The translations under genes were made by a program, and so were the position numbers. From SIG607 sp045648445 (GTDB taxonomy: Bacteria; Bacillota; Clostridia; Oscillospirales; Acutalibacteraceae): a stretch of DNA of 64,000 nucleotides. Of the stretch, positions 52,221 to 60,939 are shown piece by piece. A model generated the notes under the pieces. The model worked only from the letters and a program-made list of their open reading frames with translations, was not told the DNA's origin and did no database searches. The stretch's first letter is position 1. Every line of letters begins with the position of its first letter. Location of the stretch: assembly GCA_045648445.1 (NCBI GenBank), contig JAZRNY010000034.1:1-64000 (forward strand). The letters are read 5' to 3'.

Positions 52221-52703
52221 ATGAATAAACAAATTTTAAAGTTATTAACTAAAAATGCAAGAATGAGTGTTGAAGATATCGCTCTTGCAACAAATTTGAG
52301 CCAAGAAGAAGTAAAAGCAGAAATATTTAATATGGAAGAAAGCGGTCTTATTCGCGGTTACAAAACCGTAATCGACTGGGAAAGTATTGATAATGCTTCC
52401 GTTTCTGCAATAATCGAATTAAAGGTAACTCCTAAAGCAGGTTACGGATTTGAAGAAATCGCCGAAAGAATAACAAAATATCCCGAAGTAGAATCTTGCT
52501 ATCTTATGTCGGGCGTTTATGACCTTAACGTAGTTGTAAGGGGTAAATCTTTTCAAGAAGTTGCGCAGTTTGTGGCAAAAGAACTTTCGACTATCGAGTC
52601 TGTTACATCTACTGCAACACATTTTGTTTTACGCAGATACAAAGACTTTAACGTAGAACTTTCAAATAACGAACCGGATGAAAGAGGAACTGTTTCATTA
52701 TGA
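52221..52703 (+). CDS. Lrp/AsnC family transcriptional regulator
   Basis: A 160-residue regulator. The N-terminal helix-turn-helix (residues 1-45) is followed by the RAM ligand domain with EIAERITKYPEVESCYLMSGVYDLNVVV-type sequence. I chose ATG 52221 (TTAGGAGGT upstream); the longer frame to 52050 runs through the T-box. The stop overlaps the aminotransferase ATG by 4 bp, so both proteins respond to the same T-box and may form a feedback pair. Confidence 0.92.
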   Translation: MNKQILKLLTKNARMSVEDIALATNLSQEEVKAEIFNMEESGLIRGYKTVIDWESIDNASVSAIIELKVTPKAGYGFEEIAERITKYPEVESCYLMSGVYDLNVVVRGKSFQEVAQFVAKELSTIESVTSTATHFVLRRYKDFNVELSNNEPDERGTVSL

Positions 52704-53872
52704 TAGATTATACCAAAATATTAAACAGCACGATTTGTGATGTTAAATGGTCGGGTATTAGAAAATTCTTTGATATTGCCAACACTATGGAGGGAGTTAT
52801 TTCTCTCGGTGTGGGTGAACCTGATTTCCCAACGCCATGGAAAATCCGAAACTGTGCTATAAATACTCTTCAAAAAGGCAAAACCCGTTACTCATCTAAT
52901 TGGGGACTTGAAGTTTTGCGTCAGGAAATTTCAAGTTATCTTGAAAGAAAGTACGATTTAAAATACGGTCACAATAGCGAAATACTTGTAACTGTTGGCG
53001 GAAGCGAGGCAATTGATGCTTGCATAAGAGTGATTACCGACCCCGGTGATGAAATAATAATTCCTCAGCCTAGTTATGTTTGTTACGAGCCAATTACGCG
53101 AGTATGCGGTGGCGTACCCGTAATTATAAACACAAAGGCTGAAAATGATTTTAAAGTAACCGCAAAAGAACTTATTGAAAAAATCACTTCAAAAACAAAG
53201 GCGCTCATTCTTCCTTATCCCTGCAATCCTACCGGCGCAATTATGGAAAGGGAAGACCTTGAGGCTTTAGGAGAAGTTCTTAGGGATACAAATATACTTG
53301 TTATTTCAGATGAAATCTATTCTGAGTTAACCTTTGGAGGTAAAAATCACGTTTCACCTGCAAATATAAAGAGTTTAAAGGATAGAACGGTCGTTATTAA
53401 CGGTTTTTCGAAATCTTTTTCTATGACCGGTTGGCGACTTGGATTTATATGCGGCCCTGAACCAATTATAAGCCAAATCACAAAACTTCATCAGTTTGCA
53501 ATAATGTGCGCCCCCACTACTTCGCAGTATGCTGCGGTGGAAGCGTTAAAGAATTGTGATGAAGAAGTAAGGGAAATGATGGAAGAATATGATATGCGCC
53601 GTAAGATAATGGTTAAAGGCTTTAACGAAATGGGACTTACCTGCCGTGAACCTAAAGGTGCCTTCTATGCCTTTCCGTCAATTAAAAGTACGGGAATGAC
53701 CAGTGACGAGTTTTGTGAAAAACTGTTATATGCTAAAAAGGTCGCTATAGTACCCGGTACTGCTTTTGGCGACAGTGGCGAAGGTTTTGTTCGTGCGTCT
53801 TACTGTTATTCGACTTCACATATTGAAGAGGCTCTTTCAAGAATTAAAGAATTTTTAGAAGAAATAAAATAA
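52700..53872 (+). CDS. Class I/II pyridoxal-phosphate aminotransferase
   Basis: A 390-residue fold type I aminotransferase. The PLP lysine is in NGFSKSFSMTGWRLGF (about residue 235); earlier PYPCNPTGAIM and SDEIYSELTF contain the cofactor Asn and Asp, and FVRASYCYS holds the carboxylate Arg. It resembles the PatA/AspC-like aminotransferases often paired with Lrp genes. T-box control implies amino acid synthesis or degradation, likely of the T-box amino acid (inference). Confidence 0.9.
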   Translation: MIDYTKILNSTICDVKWSGIRKFFDIANTMEGVISLGVGEPDFPTPWKIRNCAINTLQKGKTRYSSNWGLEVLRQEISSYLERKYDLKYGHNSEILVTVGGSEAIDACIRVITDPGDEIIIPQPSYVCYEPITRVCGGVPVIINTKAENDFKVTAKELIEKITSKTKALILPYPCNPTGAIMEREDLEALGEVLRDTNILVISDEIYSELTFGGKNHVSPANIKSLKDRTVVINGFSKSFSMTGWRLGFICGPEPIISQITKLHQFAIMCAPTTSQYAAVEALKNCDEEVREMMEEYDMRRKIMVKGFNEMGLTCREPKGAFYAFPSIKSTGMTSDEFCEKLLYAKKVAIVPGTAFGDSGEGFVRASYCYSTSHIEEALSRIKEFLEEIK

Positions 53873-54045
53873 AAATAAAACGGGCGGGTGTACGCAACTG
53901 AGCGTCATTCGCTCGTTTCTCTTACATTATATATAATATATACGCGCGTTTGGCTTTAAAACAGCGTTCGTCAAATTGCACAAAAACTGCGCGAAAAATT
54001 TTACAAAATTCGTTATAAAATTTTTCTGCAATTTTAAAAAAATAC
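53873..54045. other. Gene-free spacer before the ribosomal operon
   Basis: No gene. GAGCG-TCATT-CGCTC (53900-53914) followed by GTTTCTCTT is a weak terminator candidate for the aminotransferase transcript; the rest is AT-rich with an ATATATAATATATA stretch. With the promoter and leader that follow, the gene-free span runs to 54335. Confidence 0.5.
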
Positions 54046-54074
54046 TTGCAATAATATTTGCTTTGTGTTATCAT
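54046..54074 (+). promoter_or_regulatory. Promoter of the S10-spc operon
   Basis: TTGCAA (54046-54051), a 17-bp spacer and TATCAT (54069-54074) with TG at the extended -10 position. Confidence 0.65.
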
Positions 54075-54080
54075 ATCAAG

Positions 54081-54335
54081 GTACGCGAGTGGCGTATTGT
54101 CATGCGTTGATGTGGGAGGTGGCTGACCTCGAGTCAGGAAATTTCCACGGAGTATGTCCGATTTTAAACCGGGCGAACCAATACCTCAGACTATTAAGCA
54201 CAGCAGGATAACTTGCGAACCTGCCTGTGTATCCGGATTCACCGCAACCCCAGTGATCCGGTTTTATAATGGAGTGTGATGAAACACACGGCACAGTGTG
54301 AGGTAGCCCGCCAAACTAACAAGGAGGCGACTATA
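54081..54335 (+). promoter_or_regulatory. Structured 5' leader of the S10 operon
   Basis: A 255-nt leader with no ORF and much pairing: GAGGT-GGCTG-ACCTC inside a GTGGGA/TTTCCAC stem near 54110-54150, a CCGGATTCAC/GTGATCCGG hairpin near 54232-54263 and GTGTG/CACAC near 54276-54290. Ribosomal protein autoregulation through the leader of this operon is known in other bacteria (L4 in Escherichia coli); which protein would bind here is unknown. Confidence 0.6.
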
Positions 54336-54647
54336 ATGGCAGTAAAAGAGAAGATTCGTATCAGAATCAAAGGTTACGACCACGCGCTTGTAGACCAGTC
54401 TGCAGAAAAAATTGTGGAAACCGCTAAACGTACAGGTGCTAGAGTATCGGGTCCTGTTCCGCTACCTACAGAAAAGGAAGTTGTAACCATCCTTCGTGCA
54501 GTTCACAAGTATAAAGATTCCCGTGAACAGTTCGAAACCAGAACTCACAAGAGACTCATAGACGTAATCAGACCTTCCAACAAAACTGTTGAAGCTTTGA
54601 CCGGTCTTGAGCTTCCCGCCGGCGTTGAGATTGAAATTAAACTTTAA
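54336..54647 (+). CDS. rpsJ: 30S ribosomal protein S10
   Basis: A 103-residue protein of the 30S head, also the transcription antitermination factor NusE. KIRIRIKGYDHALVDQSA at the start is the S10 signature. ATG 54336 has AAGGAGG upstream; the frame extends to 54276 through the leader without support. It opens the operon. A GTTGGG-TAATT-CCCAAC hairpin lies between it and rplC. Confidence 0.97.
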   Translation: MAVKEKIRIRIKGYDHALVDQSAEKIVETAKRTGARVSGPVPLPTEKEVVTILRAVHKYKDSREQFETRTHKRLIDVIRPSNKTVEALTGLELPAGVEIEIKL

Positions 54648-54709
54648 TCTTTGCCGTCAGTGGTCATGTTGGGTAATTCCCAACCAATAACTACAAGGAG
54701 GAAAATAAA

Positions 54710-55339
54710 ATGCAAAAAGGTATTGTAGGCAAAAAGCTTGGTATGACCCAACTTTTTGACGCAAACGGAAACGTCATTCCGGTAACTGTTATTGAAGCAG
54801 GTCCTTGCGTGATCTCTCAGAAGAAAACAGTTGAAAATGACGGTTATGAAGCAGTACAGATTGGCTACGGCGATCTTAAGGCTTCTAAAGTAAATGGTCC
54901 TATGAAGGGACACTTCGCAAAAGGCGACGTTGCTCCGAAGAAGGTTCTTCGCGAGTTCCGTTTTGATGACATCAGCGCTATGAACGTAGGCGACATCATC
55001 AAGGCTGACGTATTCGCTGAAGGCGATGCAGTAGATGTAAGAGGTACTTCTAAGGGTAAAGGCTATGCCGGCGTAATCAAACGTTGGAACTTCAGCCGTC
55101 TTAAAGAATCCCACGGTACCGGCCCTGTACATCGTCACGGTGGTTCTCTCGGTGTTATCGACCCCGCTCGTGTTTTCAAGGGCAAGAAAATGGCAGGTCA
55201 CTTGGGTAACGAACGTGTAACCGTTCAAAACCTCAGTGTAGTAAAAGTTGATGCTGAAAACAACATTATCGCTGTTAAGGGTGCCGTTCCCGGTCCTAAG
55301 GGCGGAATCGTAGTTGTTTTTGATAGCGTTAAAGCCTAA
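54710..55339 (+). CDS. rplC: 50S ribosomal protein L3
   Basis: A 209-residue early-assembly protein near the peptidyl transferase centre. VRGTSKGKGYAGVIKRWNF and GSLGVIDPARVFKGKKMAGH are L3 signatures. AAGGAGG precedes the ATG. Length is typical. Confidence 0.97.
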   Translation: MQKGIVGKKLGMTQLFDANGNVIPVTVIEAGPCVISQKKTVENDGYEAVQIGYGDLKASKVNGPMKGHFAKGDVAPKKVLREFRFDDISAMNVGDIIKADVFAEGDAVDVRGTSKGKGYAGVIKRWNFSRLKESHGTGPVHRHGGSLGVIDPARVFKGKKMAGHLGNERVTVQNLSVVKVDAENNIIAVKGAVPGPKGGIVVVFDSVKA

Positions 55340-55358
55340 GGGAAAGGAGTACTGAATT

Positions 55359-55982
55359 ATGCCTAATGTAGCAGTTTTAGATATGGCAGGTAAAAATGTG
55401 GGCGAAATCACATTAAGCGATGCCATCTTCGCAATCGAGCCTAACGCAGTTGTTATGCACCAGGCTGTTGTAAATTATCTCGCTAATCAGCGTCAGGGCA
55501 CCCAGTCTACCTTAACCCGTTCCGAAGTTTCCGGCGGCGGTAAGAAGCCTTGGAGACAAAAAGGTACAGGCCACGCAAGACAGGGTTCTACCAGAGCACC
55601 TCAGTGGATCCACGGTGGTATCGTGCACGCACCCAAGCCCCGTGATTACTCTTTCGACCTTAATAAAAAGGTAAAGAGACTCGCACTCAAGTCTGCTCTT
55701 TCTGATAAAGTTCTCGGCGGCGCCCTCATCGTTCTTGATGAGTTCAAAGTTGAAGGCTTTAAGACCAAGACTGTTGTTGAATGCTTAAAGGCTATAGGTG
55801 CCGGTAAGAAAACTCTTATCGTTCTTGAAGACAACAATGCTTGTGCAGTCAAGAGTTGCGCTAACATCCCCGGTGTTAAGACCGCTCAGGTAAACACCAT
55901 CAACACTTACGATATTATCAATGCAGAAACCTTAGTAATCGCTAAGGGCGCTGTACAGAAGATTGAGGAGGTGTACGCATAA
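55359..55982 (+). CDS. rplD: 50S ribosomal protein L4
   Basis: A 207-residue protein lining the exit tunnel; LTRSEVSGGGKKPWRQKG and GTGHARQGSTRAPQWIHGG form the conserved loop. In Escherichia coli L4 represses its own operon through the leader. Its stop overlaps the rplW start by 1 bp. Confidence 0.97.
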   Translation: MPNVAVLDMAGKNVGEITLSDAIFAIEPNAVVMHQAVVNYLANQRQGTQSTLTRSEVSGGGKKPWRQKGTGHARQGSTRAPQWIHGGIVHAPKPRDYSFDLNKKVKRLALKSALSDKVLGGALIVLDEFKVEGFKTKTVVECLKAIGAGKKTLIVLEDNNACAVKSCANIPGVKTAQVNTINTYDIINAETLVIAKGAVQKIEEVYA

Positions 55983-56275
55983 TGAAAACCGCACAGGATA
56001 TCATTATTGCTCCGGTTATTACCGAAAAAAGCATGTCCGGCATTGCCGACAAGAAATACACCTTCAAGGTAGCAAAAGACGCCAACAAGATTGAAATTGC
56101 TAAAGCAGTTGAAGAAATCTTTAAGGTAAAAGTTGCTAAAGTAAACACCATGAGCGTACGTGGTCAGGCTCGCCGTATGGGTCGTTATGAAGGCTACACC
56201 GCTGCTTGGAAAAAAGCAATTGTTACTTTGAAAGCAGATTCCAAGACAATCGAATTCTTCGACGGTCTTATGTAA
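55982..56275 (+). CDS. rplW: 50S ribosomal protein L23
   Basis: A 97-residue tunnel-exit protein that binds SRP and trigger factor. IIAPVITEKSM at the start and VNTMSVRGQARRMGRYEGYT are characteristic. An 84-bp gap with two hairpins follows before rplB. Confidence 0.96.
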   Translation: MKTAQDIIIAPVITEKSMSGIADKKYTFKVAKDANKIEIAKAVEEIFKVKVAKVNTMSVRGQARRMGRYEGYTAAWKKAIVTLKADSKTIEFFDGLM

Positions 56276-56359
56276 TCTGAGTGCCTAGAAGCGAATGCTT
56301 CAGGTGATGTATGAAACCAAAAATGGTTTCGCTAAGCCTAATTAGGAGAGTGAATTAAA
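56276..56359 (+). other. Two hairpins between rplW and rplB
   Basis: GAAGC-GAAT-GCTTC (56289-56302) and GAAACC-AAAAAT-GGTTTC (56312-56329) in the longest intergenic gap of the operon. No T-run follows, so they are not terminators; RNA processing or pausing sites are possible. Confidence 0.5.
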
Positions 56360-57193
56360 ATGGCATTAAAGCATTATAAGCCGACTACTCCCGGCCGCCG
56401 TGGTATGACCAGTATGGATTACTCCGTACTTTCCGACGTAAAGCCTGAGAGAAGTTTGCTTGAACCTTTAAAGAAAAATGCCGGCCGTAACAGTTATGGT
56501 CGCATCACCGTACGCCACAGAGGCGGCGGAAATCGCAGAAAATACAGAGTTATCGACTTCAAGAGAGACTTAACCGGTATTCCCGCAACAGTTCTTACTC
56601 TTGAGTACGATCCTAACAGATCAGCATTTATCGCACTTGTTCAGTACGATAACGAAAACAAGGAAAAGCGCTACATTATCGCTCCTATCGGTCTTAAGGT
56701 AGGCGACGTGATCGTAAGCGGTCCTGATGCTGATATTAAACCCGGTAACGCACTTCCTCTTACCAATATTCCTGTTGGTACCTTTATCCACAACGTTGAA
56801 CTTTACGCAGGTCGCGGCGCTCAGCTCGCTCGTTCTGCCGGTAACATGGCTCAGCTTATGGCTAAAGAAAACGGAATGGCACTCCTTCGTTTGCCTTCCG
56901 GCGAACTCAGAAACGTACCTGCTAACTGTATGGCTACCATCGGTCAGGTAAGTAATCCTGAGCACAGCAATATCAACTACGGTAAAGCTGGACGTAAGCG
57001 TCATATGGGTTGGCGTCCTACCGTTCGTGGTTCTGTAATGAACCCCTGTGACCACCCCCACGGTGGTGGTGAGGGTAGAGCACCCATCGGACGTCCCGGT
57101 CCTGTAACTCCTTGGGGCAAACCTGCTCTGGGTTATAAGACTCGTAAGAAACACAAATCGACCGATAAGTATATCGTAAAACGTCGTAAGTAA
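56360..57193 (+). CDS. rplB: 50S ribosomal protein L2
   Basis: A 277-residue protein needed for subunit joining and peptidyl transfer. The C-terminal NPCDHPHGGGEGRAPIGRP contains the conserved His. MALKHYKPTTPGRRGMTS is the usual start. TAGGAGAG precedes it. Confidence 0.98.
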   Translation: MALKHYKPTTPGRRGMTSMDYSVLSDVKPERSLLEPLKKNAGRNSYGRITVRHRGGGNRRKYRVIDFKRDLTGIPATVLTLEYDPNRSAFIALVQYDNENKEKRYIIAPIGLKVGDVIVSGPDADIKPGNALPLTNIPVGTFIHNVELYAGRGAQLARSAGNMAQLMAKENGMALLRLPSGELRNVPANCMATIGQVSNPEHSNINYGKAGRKRHMGWRPTVRGSVMNPCDHPHGGGEGRAPIGRPGPVTPWGKPALGYKTRKKHKSTDKYIVKRRK

Positions 57194-57216
57194 GTCAGAC
57201 GAAAGGAGATAAAATT

Positions 57217-57489
57217 ATGGGTAGAAGCGTTAAAAAGGGCCCATTTGTGCAGCCCGTTCTTATGAAAAGAATTCAGGAGATGAACGCTGCCGGTGAAAAG
57301 AGAGTACTCAAAACTTGGAGCCGTTCATCCACCATATTCCCCGATTTCGTCGGACATACCATCGCAGTACACGACGGTCGCAAACATGTTCCGGTTTATG
57401 TAACTGAGGATATGGTAGGTCACAAACTCGGTGAGTTTGCTCCCACCAGAACCTTCAAAGGTCATGCCGGTGCTAAGACCACAAAGTAA
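57217..57489 (+). CDS. rpsS: 30S ribosomal protein S19
   Basis: A 90-residue 30S head protein; SRSSTIFPDFVGHTIAVHDGRKHVPVYV-type signature at about residues 35-60. GAAAGGAG lies 9 bp before the ATG. Confidence 0.97.
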   Translation: MGRSVKKGPFVQPVLMKRIQEMNAAGEKRVLKTWSRSSTIFPDFVGHTIAVHDGRKHVPVYVTEDMVGHKLGEFAPTRTFKGHAGAKTTK

Positions 57490-57511
57490 GCGGCGAAAGG
57501 AGAGTTTAACT

Positions 57512-57850
57512 ATGGAAGCAAGAGCAATACTTAAATATGCTCGTATTTCACCGCGTAAGGTGAAAATCGTGATGGATCTTATTCGCAATCAGGATGCAGA
57601 TAAAGCAATGGCTATCTTGAAGTTTACTCCCAAGTCTGCTTGTGAGTATCTTGAGAAACTTTTAGCATCTGCTATCGCTAATGCTGAAAACAATCATCAC
57701 ATGGATGTTTCTAAGCTCTATGTAGCTGAATGTTTTGTTTGTCCCGGCCCCACCTTGAAGCGTATTCGTCCTAAAGATCACGGCCGTGCACACAGAATTT
57801 TAAAGAGAACATCACACATGACAATCGTTCTTAAAGAACGCGAGGATTAA
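57512..57850 (+). CDS. rplV: 50S ribosomal protein L22
   Basis: A 112-residue protein of the exit tunnel, macrolide site. Signature: GPTLKRIRPKDHGRAHRI. I start at 57512 (MEARAILKYARISPRK; GAAAGGAG upstream) rather than in the preceding longer frame. Confidence 0.97.
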   Translation: MEARAILKYARISPRKVKIVMDLIRNQDADKAMAILKFTPKSACEYLEKLLASAIANAENNHHMDVSKLYVAECFVCPGPTLKRIRPKDHGRAHRILKRTSHMTIVLKERED

Positions 57851-57862
57851 GGAGGTTAGACT

Positions 57863-58531
57863 ATGGGCCAGAAAGTTAATCCACACGGATTTCGTGTTGG
57901 CGTAATTAAAAACTGGGATTCCCGTTGGTATGCCAAGGATAATGTCTTCGGAGATACTTTGGTTGAGGACTATAACCTCCGTAAGTACCTTAAGAAGACT
58001 CTTCAGTCTGCAGGCGTTCCCAAAATTGAAATTGAACGCAATGCGTCCAAGGTCAGAATCCACATTCATTGTGCAAAACCCGGTATGGTTATCGGTAGAA
58101 ACGGCGCAGAAATCGAGAAACTTCGTCTCACTTGTGAGAAGATGCTCGGTAAGCCTTGCACAATTAATATTGTAGAAATCAAAAATCCGGATATGGATGC
58201 TCAACTTATTGCTGAGAACATCGCAGTTCAACTTGAAAAGCGTGTTTCCTTCCGTCGTGCTATGAAAATGGCTATCGGTCGTGCAATGAAGTTTGGTGCA
58301 AAGGGTATCAAAGTTACCGTTTCCGGTCGTCTTGGCGGTAGAGAAATCGCCGGCGCAGAAACCTATCATGAGGGTACTATTCCGCTACAAACTCTCAGAG
58401 CTGATATTGATTACGGCTTTGCAGAAGCAGCTACTACCTACGGCCGTCTCGGCGTAAAGGTTTGGCTTTATAAGGGCGAAATCCTTCATGATGTTAAGAA
58501 AACATCCAAGAAGGAAGGAGGATCCCGCTAA
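57863..58531 (+). CDS. rpsC: 30S ribosomal protein S3
   Basis: A 222-residue protein with an N-terminal KH domain (GMVIGRNGAEIEKL at about residues 75-88) and the C-terminal S3 domain. It helps unwind mRNA at the entry tunnel. Its stop overlaps rplP by 1 bp. Confidence 0.97.
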   Translation: MGQKVNPHGFRVGVIKNWDSRWYAKDNVFGDTLVEDYNLRKYLKKTLQSAGVPKIEIERNASKVRIHIHCAKPGMVIGRNGAEIEKLRLTCEKMLGKPCTINIVEIKNPDMDAQLIAENIAVQLEKRVSFRRAMKMAIGRAMKFGAKGIKVTVSGRLGGREIAGAETYHEGTIPLQTLRADIDYGFAEAATTYGRLGVKVWLYKGEILHDVKKTSKKEGGSR

Positions 58532-58953
58532 TGTTATTACCTAAGCGTGTAAAATACCGCAGAGTTCAGCGTGGCCGTATGACCGGTAAAGCAACCAGAG
58601 GTAACACAATTTCTCATGGTCAGTTTGGTCTTCAGGCACTTGAACCGGCGTGGATCACTTCAAATCAAATAGAGGCTGCCCGTATTGCTATGACTCGTTA
58701 CATCAAGCGTGGCGGTCAAGTATGGATTAAAATCTTCCCGGATAAGCCTATCACTGCTAAACCTGCTGAAACTCGAATGGGTTCCGGTAAAGGTTCTCCT
58801 GAATACTGGGTAGCAGTAGTTAAGCCCGGTCGCATTATGTTTGAGATCGGCGGCGTTTCTGAAGAACTTGCTCAAGAGGCTATGCGTCTTGCAGCAAACA
58901 AACTTCCTATCAAGTGTAAGTTTGTTACAAAGGAAATGGAAGGTGAGCAATAA
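58531..58953 (+). CDS. rplP: 50S ribosomal protein L16
   Basis: A 140-residue protein near the A site; MLLPKRVKYRRVQRGRM at the start and RMGSGKGSPEYWVAVVKPG in the middle. It overlaps both neighbours by 1 bp. Confidence 0.97.
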   Translation: MLLPKRVKYRRVQRGRMTGKATRGNTISHGQFGLQALEPAWITSNQIEAARIAMTRYIKRGGQVWIKIFPDKPITAKPAETRMGSGKGSPEYWVAVVKPGRIMFEIGGVSEELAQEAMRLAANKLPIKCKFVTKEMEGEQ

Positions 58954-59159
58954 TGAACGTTAAGGAATACAGAGAATTAAATATCGCTGAGTTGAACAAA
59001 AAACTTGGTGAACTGAAGGAAGAATTATTCAATCTCCGTTTCCAGCTCGCCATTAATCAGCTCGACAATCCTATGCGCATCAGCGAAGTTAAGAAGGATA
59101 TCGCACGTATTAAAACCGTTATTCGCGAAAAAGAACTTCTTGACGCTGCTAATGCATAA
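58953..59159 (+). CDS. rpmC: 50S ribosomal protein L29
   Basis: A 68-residue helical protein at the tunnel exit; LNKKLGELKEELFNLRFQLA and IARIKTVIRE are typical. ATG overlaps the rplP stop. Confidence 0.96.
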   Translation: MNVKEYRELNIAELNKKLGELKEELFNLRFQLAINQLDNPMRISEVKKDIARIKTVIREKELLDAANA

Positions 59160-59179
59160 GGAAGAGGGAGGGTAATCGA

Positions 59180-59437
59180 ATGAGCGAAAGAAACCTTCGT
59201 AAGACCAGAGTTGGTAAAGTTGTAAGCAACAAAATGGAAAAAACCGTTGTAGTTGCTATCGAAGACAACGTAAAGCATCCACTCTATAAGAAGATCATTA
59301 AAAACACTATTAAGCTTAAGGCCCATGACGAAAACAACACCTGTAACATCGGTGACAGAGTTCTCATCATGGAGACCAGACCACTCTCCAAAGATAAAAA
59401 TTGGCGCGTGGTTGAAATCATCGAAAAAGCTTTGTAG
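59180..59437 (+). CDS. rpsQ: 30S ribosomal protein S17
   Basis: An 85-residue OB-fold primary binder of 16S rRNA; GKVVSNKMEKTVVVAIE and RPLSKDKNWRVVEI are the conserved parts. AGGGAGGGT precedes the ATG. Confidence 0.96.
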   Translation: MSERNLRKTRVGKVVSNKMEKTVVVAIEDNVKHPLYKKIIKNTIKLKAHDENNTCNIGDRVLIMETRPLSKDKNWRVVEIIEKAL

Positions 59438-59457
59438 TCTGTAAGGAGGAAAACACT

Positions 59458-59826
59458 GTGATACAGCAACAGAGTTACCTTAAGGTTGCCGACAATACCG
59501 GTGCTAAAGAAATTATGTGCATTCGTGTACTTGGCGGTTCCAGAAGAAGGTATGCTAACATCGGCGATGTCATCGTTGCTTCTGTTAAGAAAGCCACACC
59601 CGGCGGTACTGTTAAGAAGGGCGATGTTGTAAAGGCAGTTGTAGTTCGTTCTGCAAAAGGTCTTCGTCGTGCCGATGGCACTTATATCAGATTTGATGAG
59701 AACGCTGCCGTTATCATCCGTGAGGACAAGAATCCCCGCGGTACCCGTATTTTTGGACCGGTAGCTAGAGAGCTTCGTGATAAAGATTATACTAAAATCT
59801 TATCTCTTGCTCCCGAAGTACTTTAA
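59458..59826 (+). CDS. rplN: 50S ribosomal protein L14
   Basis: A 122-residue beta-barrel protein of the subunit interface; MIQQQSYLKVADNTGAKE and RVLGGSRRRYANIGD. GTG start at 59458 after AAGGAGG. Confidence 0.97.
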   Translation: MIQQQSYLKVADNTGAKEIMCIRVLGGSRRRYANIGDVIVASVKKATPGGTVKKGDVVKAVVVRSAKGLRRADGTYIRFDENAAVIIREDKNPRGTRIFGPVARELRDKDYTKILSLAPEVL

Positions 59827-59841
59827 TGGAGGATGAACACA

Positions 59842-60156
59842 ATGAACATTAAAACTGGCGATACTGTAGTTCTCCTCACCGGAGACGAAAAATACCGTGG
59901 CAAAAGCGGTAAGGTTCTCGAAGTTAGCCCTAAGGAAGGCAAAGTTATTGTTGAGGGTCTCAACGTTGTTAAAAAACACATGAAACCCCGCAAGGCTGGC
60001 GATCCTTCAGGCATCATTGAGACTGAAAGCGCAATTTACGCTTCCAAGGTGCAACTTGTTTGCCCTAAATGCGGCAAGCCTACCCGCGTAGGTGTTAAAA
60101 TCTACGAAGACGGCAAAAAAGACCGTATGTGCAAAAAGTGCAAAGAAACATTTTAA
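59842..60156 (+). CDS. rplX: 50S ribosomal protein L24
   Basis: A 104-residue KOW-domain assembly initiator. MNIKTGDTVVLLTGDEKYRGKSG start; a C-terminal CPKCGKPTR plus MCKKCKETF forms a possible zinc ribbon found in many bacterial L24. I chose ATG 59842, nine bases after GGAGG, over ATG 59833, which nearly abuts it. Confidence 0.95.
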   Translation: MNIKTGDTVVLLTGDEKYRGKSGKVLEVSPKEGKVIVEGLNVVKKHMKPRKAGDPSGIIETESAIYASKVQLVCPKCGKPTRVGVKIYEDGKKDRMCKKCKETF

Positions 60157-60175
60157 TGAGTAAGGAGGACATGAC

Positions 60176-60715
60176 ATGTCATTGTTGAGAGAAGAATATG
60201 TAAATTCTATTGCTCCCGCATTGATGAAAAAATTCAATTATAAGAGCGTCATGCAGATTCCGAAGCTCGATAAAATTGTAATCAATGTAGGACTCAGCGA
60301 AGCAAAAGAAAACTCCAAAGTTATCGATGCTTGTATCGCTGACTTAAGCAAAATCACCGGTCAGAAAGCAATCCCCTGTGTTGCTAAAAAGTCGGTTGCG
60401 AACTTCAAACTTCGTGCCGGAATGCCTATCGGTGTAAAAGTTACTCTCAGAGGCGAGAGAATGTATGAGTTCGTTGAGCGTTTGTTCAATGCAGCTCTTC
60501 CCCGTGTAAGAGACTTCAGAGGAATTAATCCTAACTCTTTCGACGGCCGTGGTAACTATTCTATGGGCGTTAAAGAACAACTTATTTTCCCTGAAATCGA
60601 ATTCGACAAGATCGACAAGGTTCGCGGTATGGATATTAACTTCATTACCACTGCGAAAACCGACGAAGAAGCTCGTGAGTTATTAACTCTTATGGGCGCT
60701 CCGTTTGCGAAATAA
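60176..60715 (+). CDS. rplE: 50S ribosomal protein L5
   Basis: A 179-residue 5S rRNA-binding protein; MQIPKLDKIVINVGLSEA and LKIPCVAKKS-like VAKKSVANFKLRAGMPIGVKV. AAGGAGG upstream. Confidence 0.97.
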   Translation: MSLLREEYVNSIAPALMKKFNYKSVMQIPKLDKIVINVGLSEAKENSKVIDACIADLSKITGQKAIPCVAKKSVANFKLRAGMPIGVKVTLRGERMYEFVERLFNAALPRVRDFRGINPNSFDGRGNYSMGVKEQLIFPEIEFDKIDKVRGMDINFITTAKTDEEARELLTLMGAPFAK

Positions 60716-60727
60716 GGAGAGACGACT

Positions 60728-60913
60728 ATGGCTAAAACATCTATGAAAATCAAACAAGCTCGTCCTGCTAAATTTTCTACCAGAGCATACAGCAGATGCA
60801 AAATCTGCGGACGCCCCCACGCTTATCTTCGCAAATACGGTATTTGCCGTATCTGTTTCAGAGAACTCGCCTACAAGGGTGAAATTCCCGGCGTGACTAA
60901 GGCAAGCTGGTAA
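60728..60913 (+). CDS. rpsN: 30S ribosomal protein S14, zinc type (type Z)
   Basis: A 61-residue S14 with the two CxxC pairs CKICGRPHAYLRKYGICRIC, the zinc-containing form. In zinc starvation other bacteria switch to a Cys-free paralogue; none is seen here. Confidence 0.97.
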   Translation: MAKTSMKIKQARPAKFSTRAYSRCKICGRPHAYLRKYGICRICFRELAYKGEIPGVTKASW

Positions 60914-60939
60914 AAGCAACAGAAAAGGAGGTTGACGGC

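Noticed and set aside
53930..53953. AT-rich ATATATAATATATA palindrome as an origin-like element
   Set aside because: No DnaA boxes or replication gene nearby; such stretches are common in this low-GC sequence.
54644..55426. 260-codon minus-strand frame opposite rplC
   Set aside because: It is antisense to the conserved L3 gene and has no start signal; its length reflects codon bias of the ribosomal genes.
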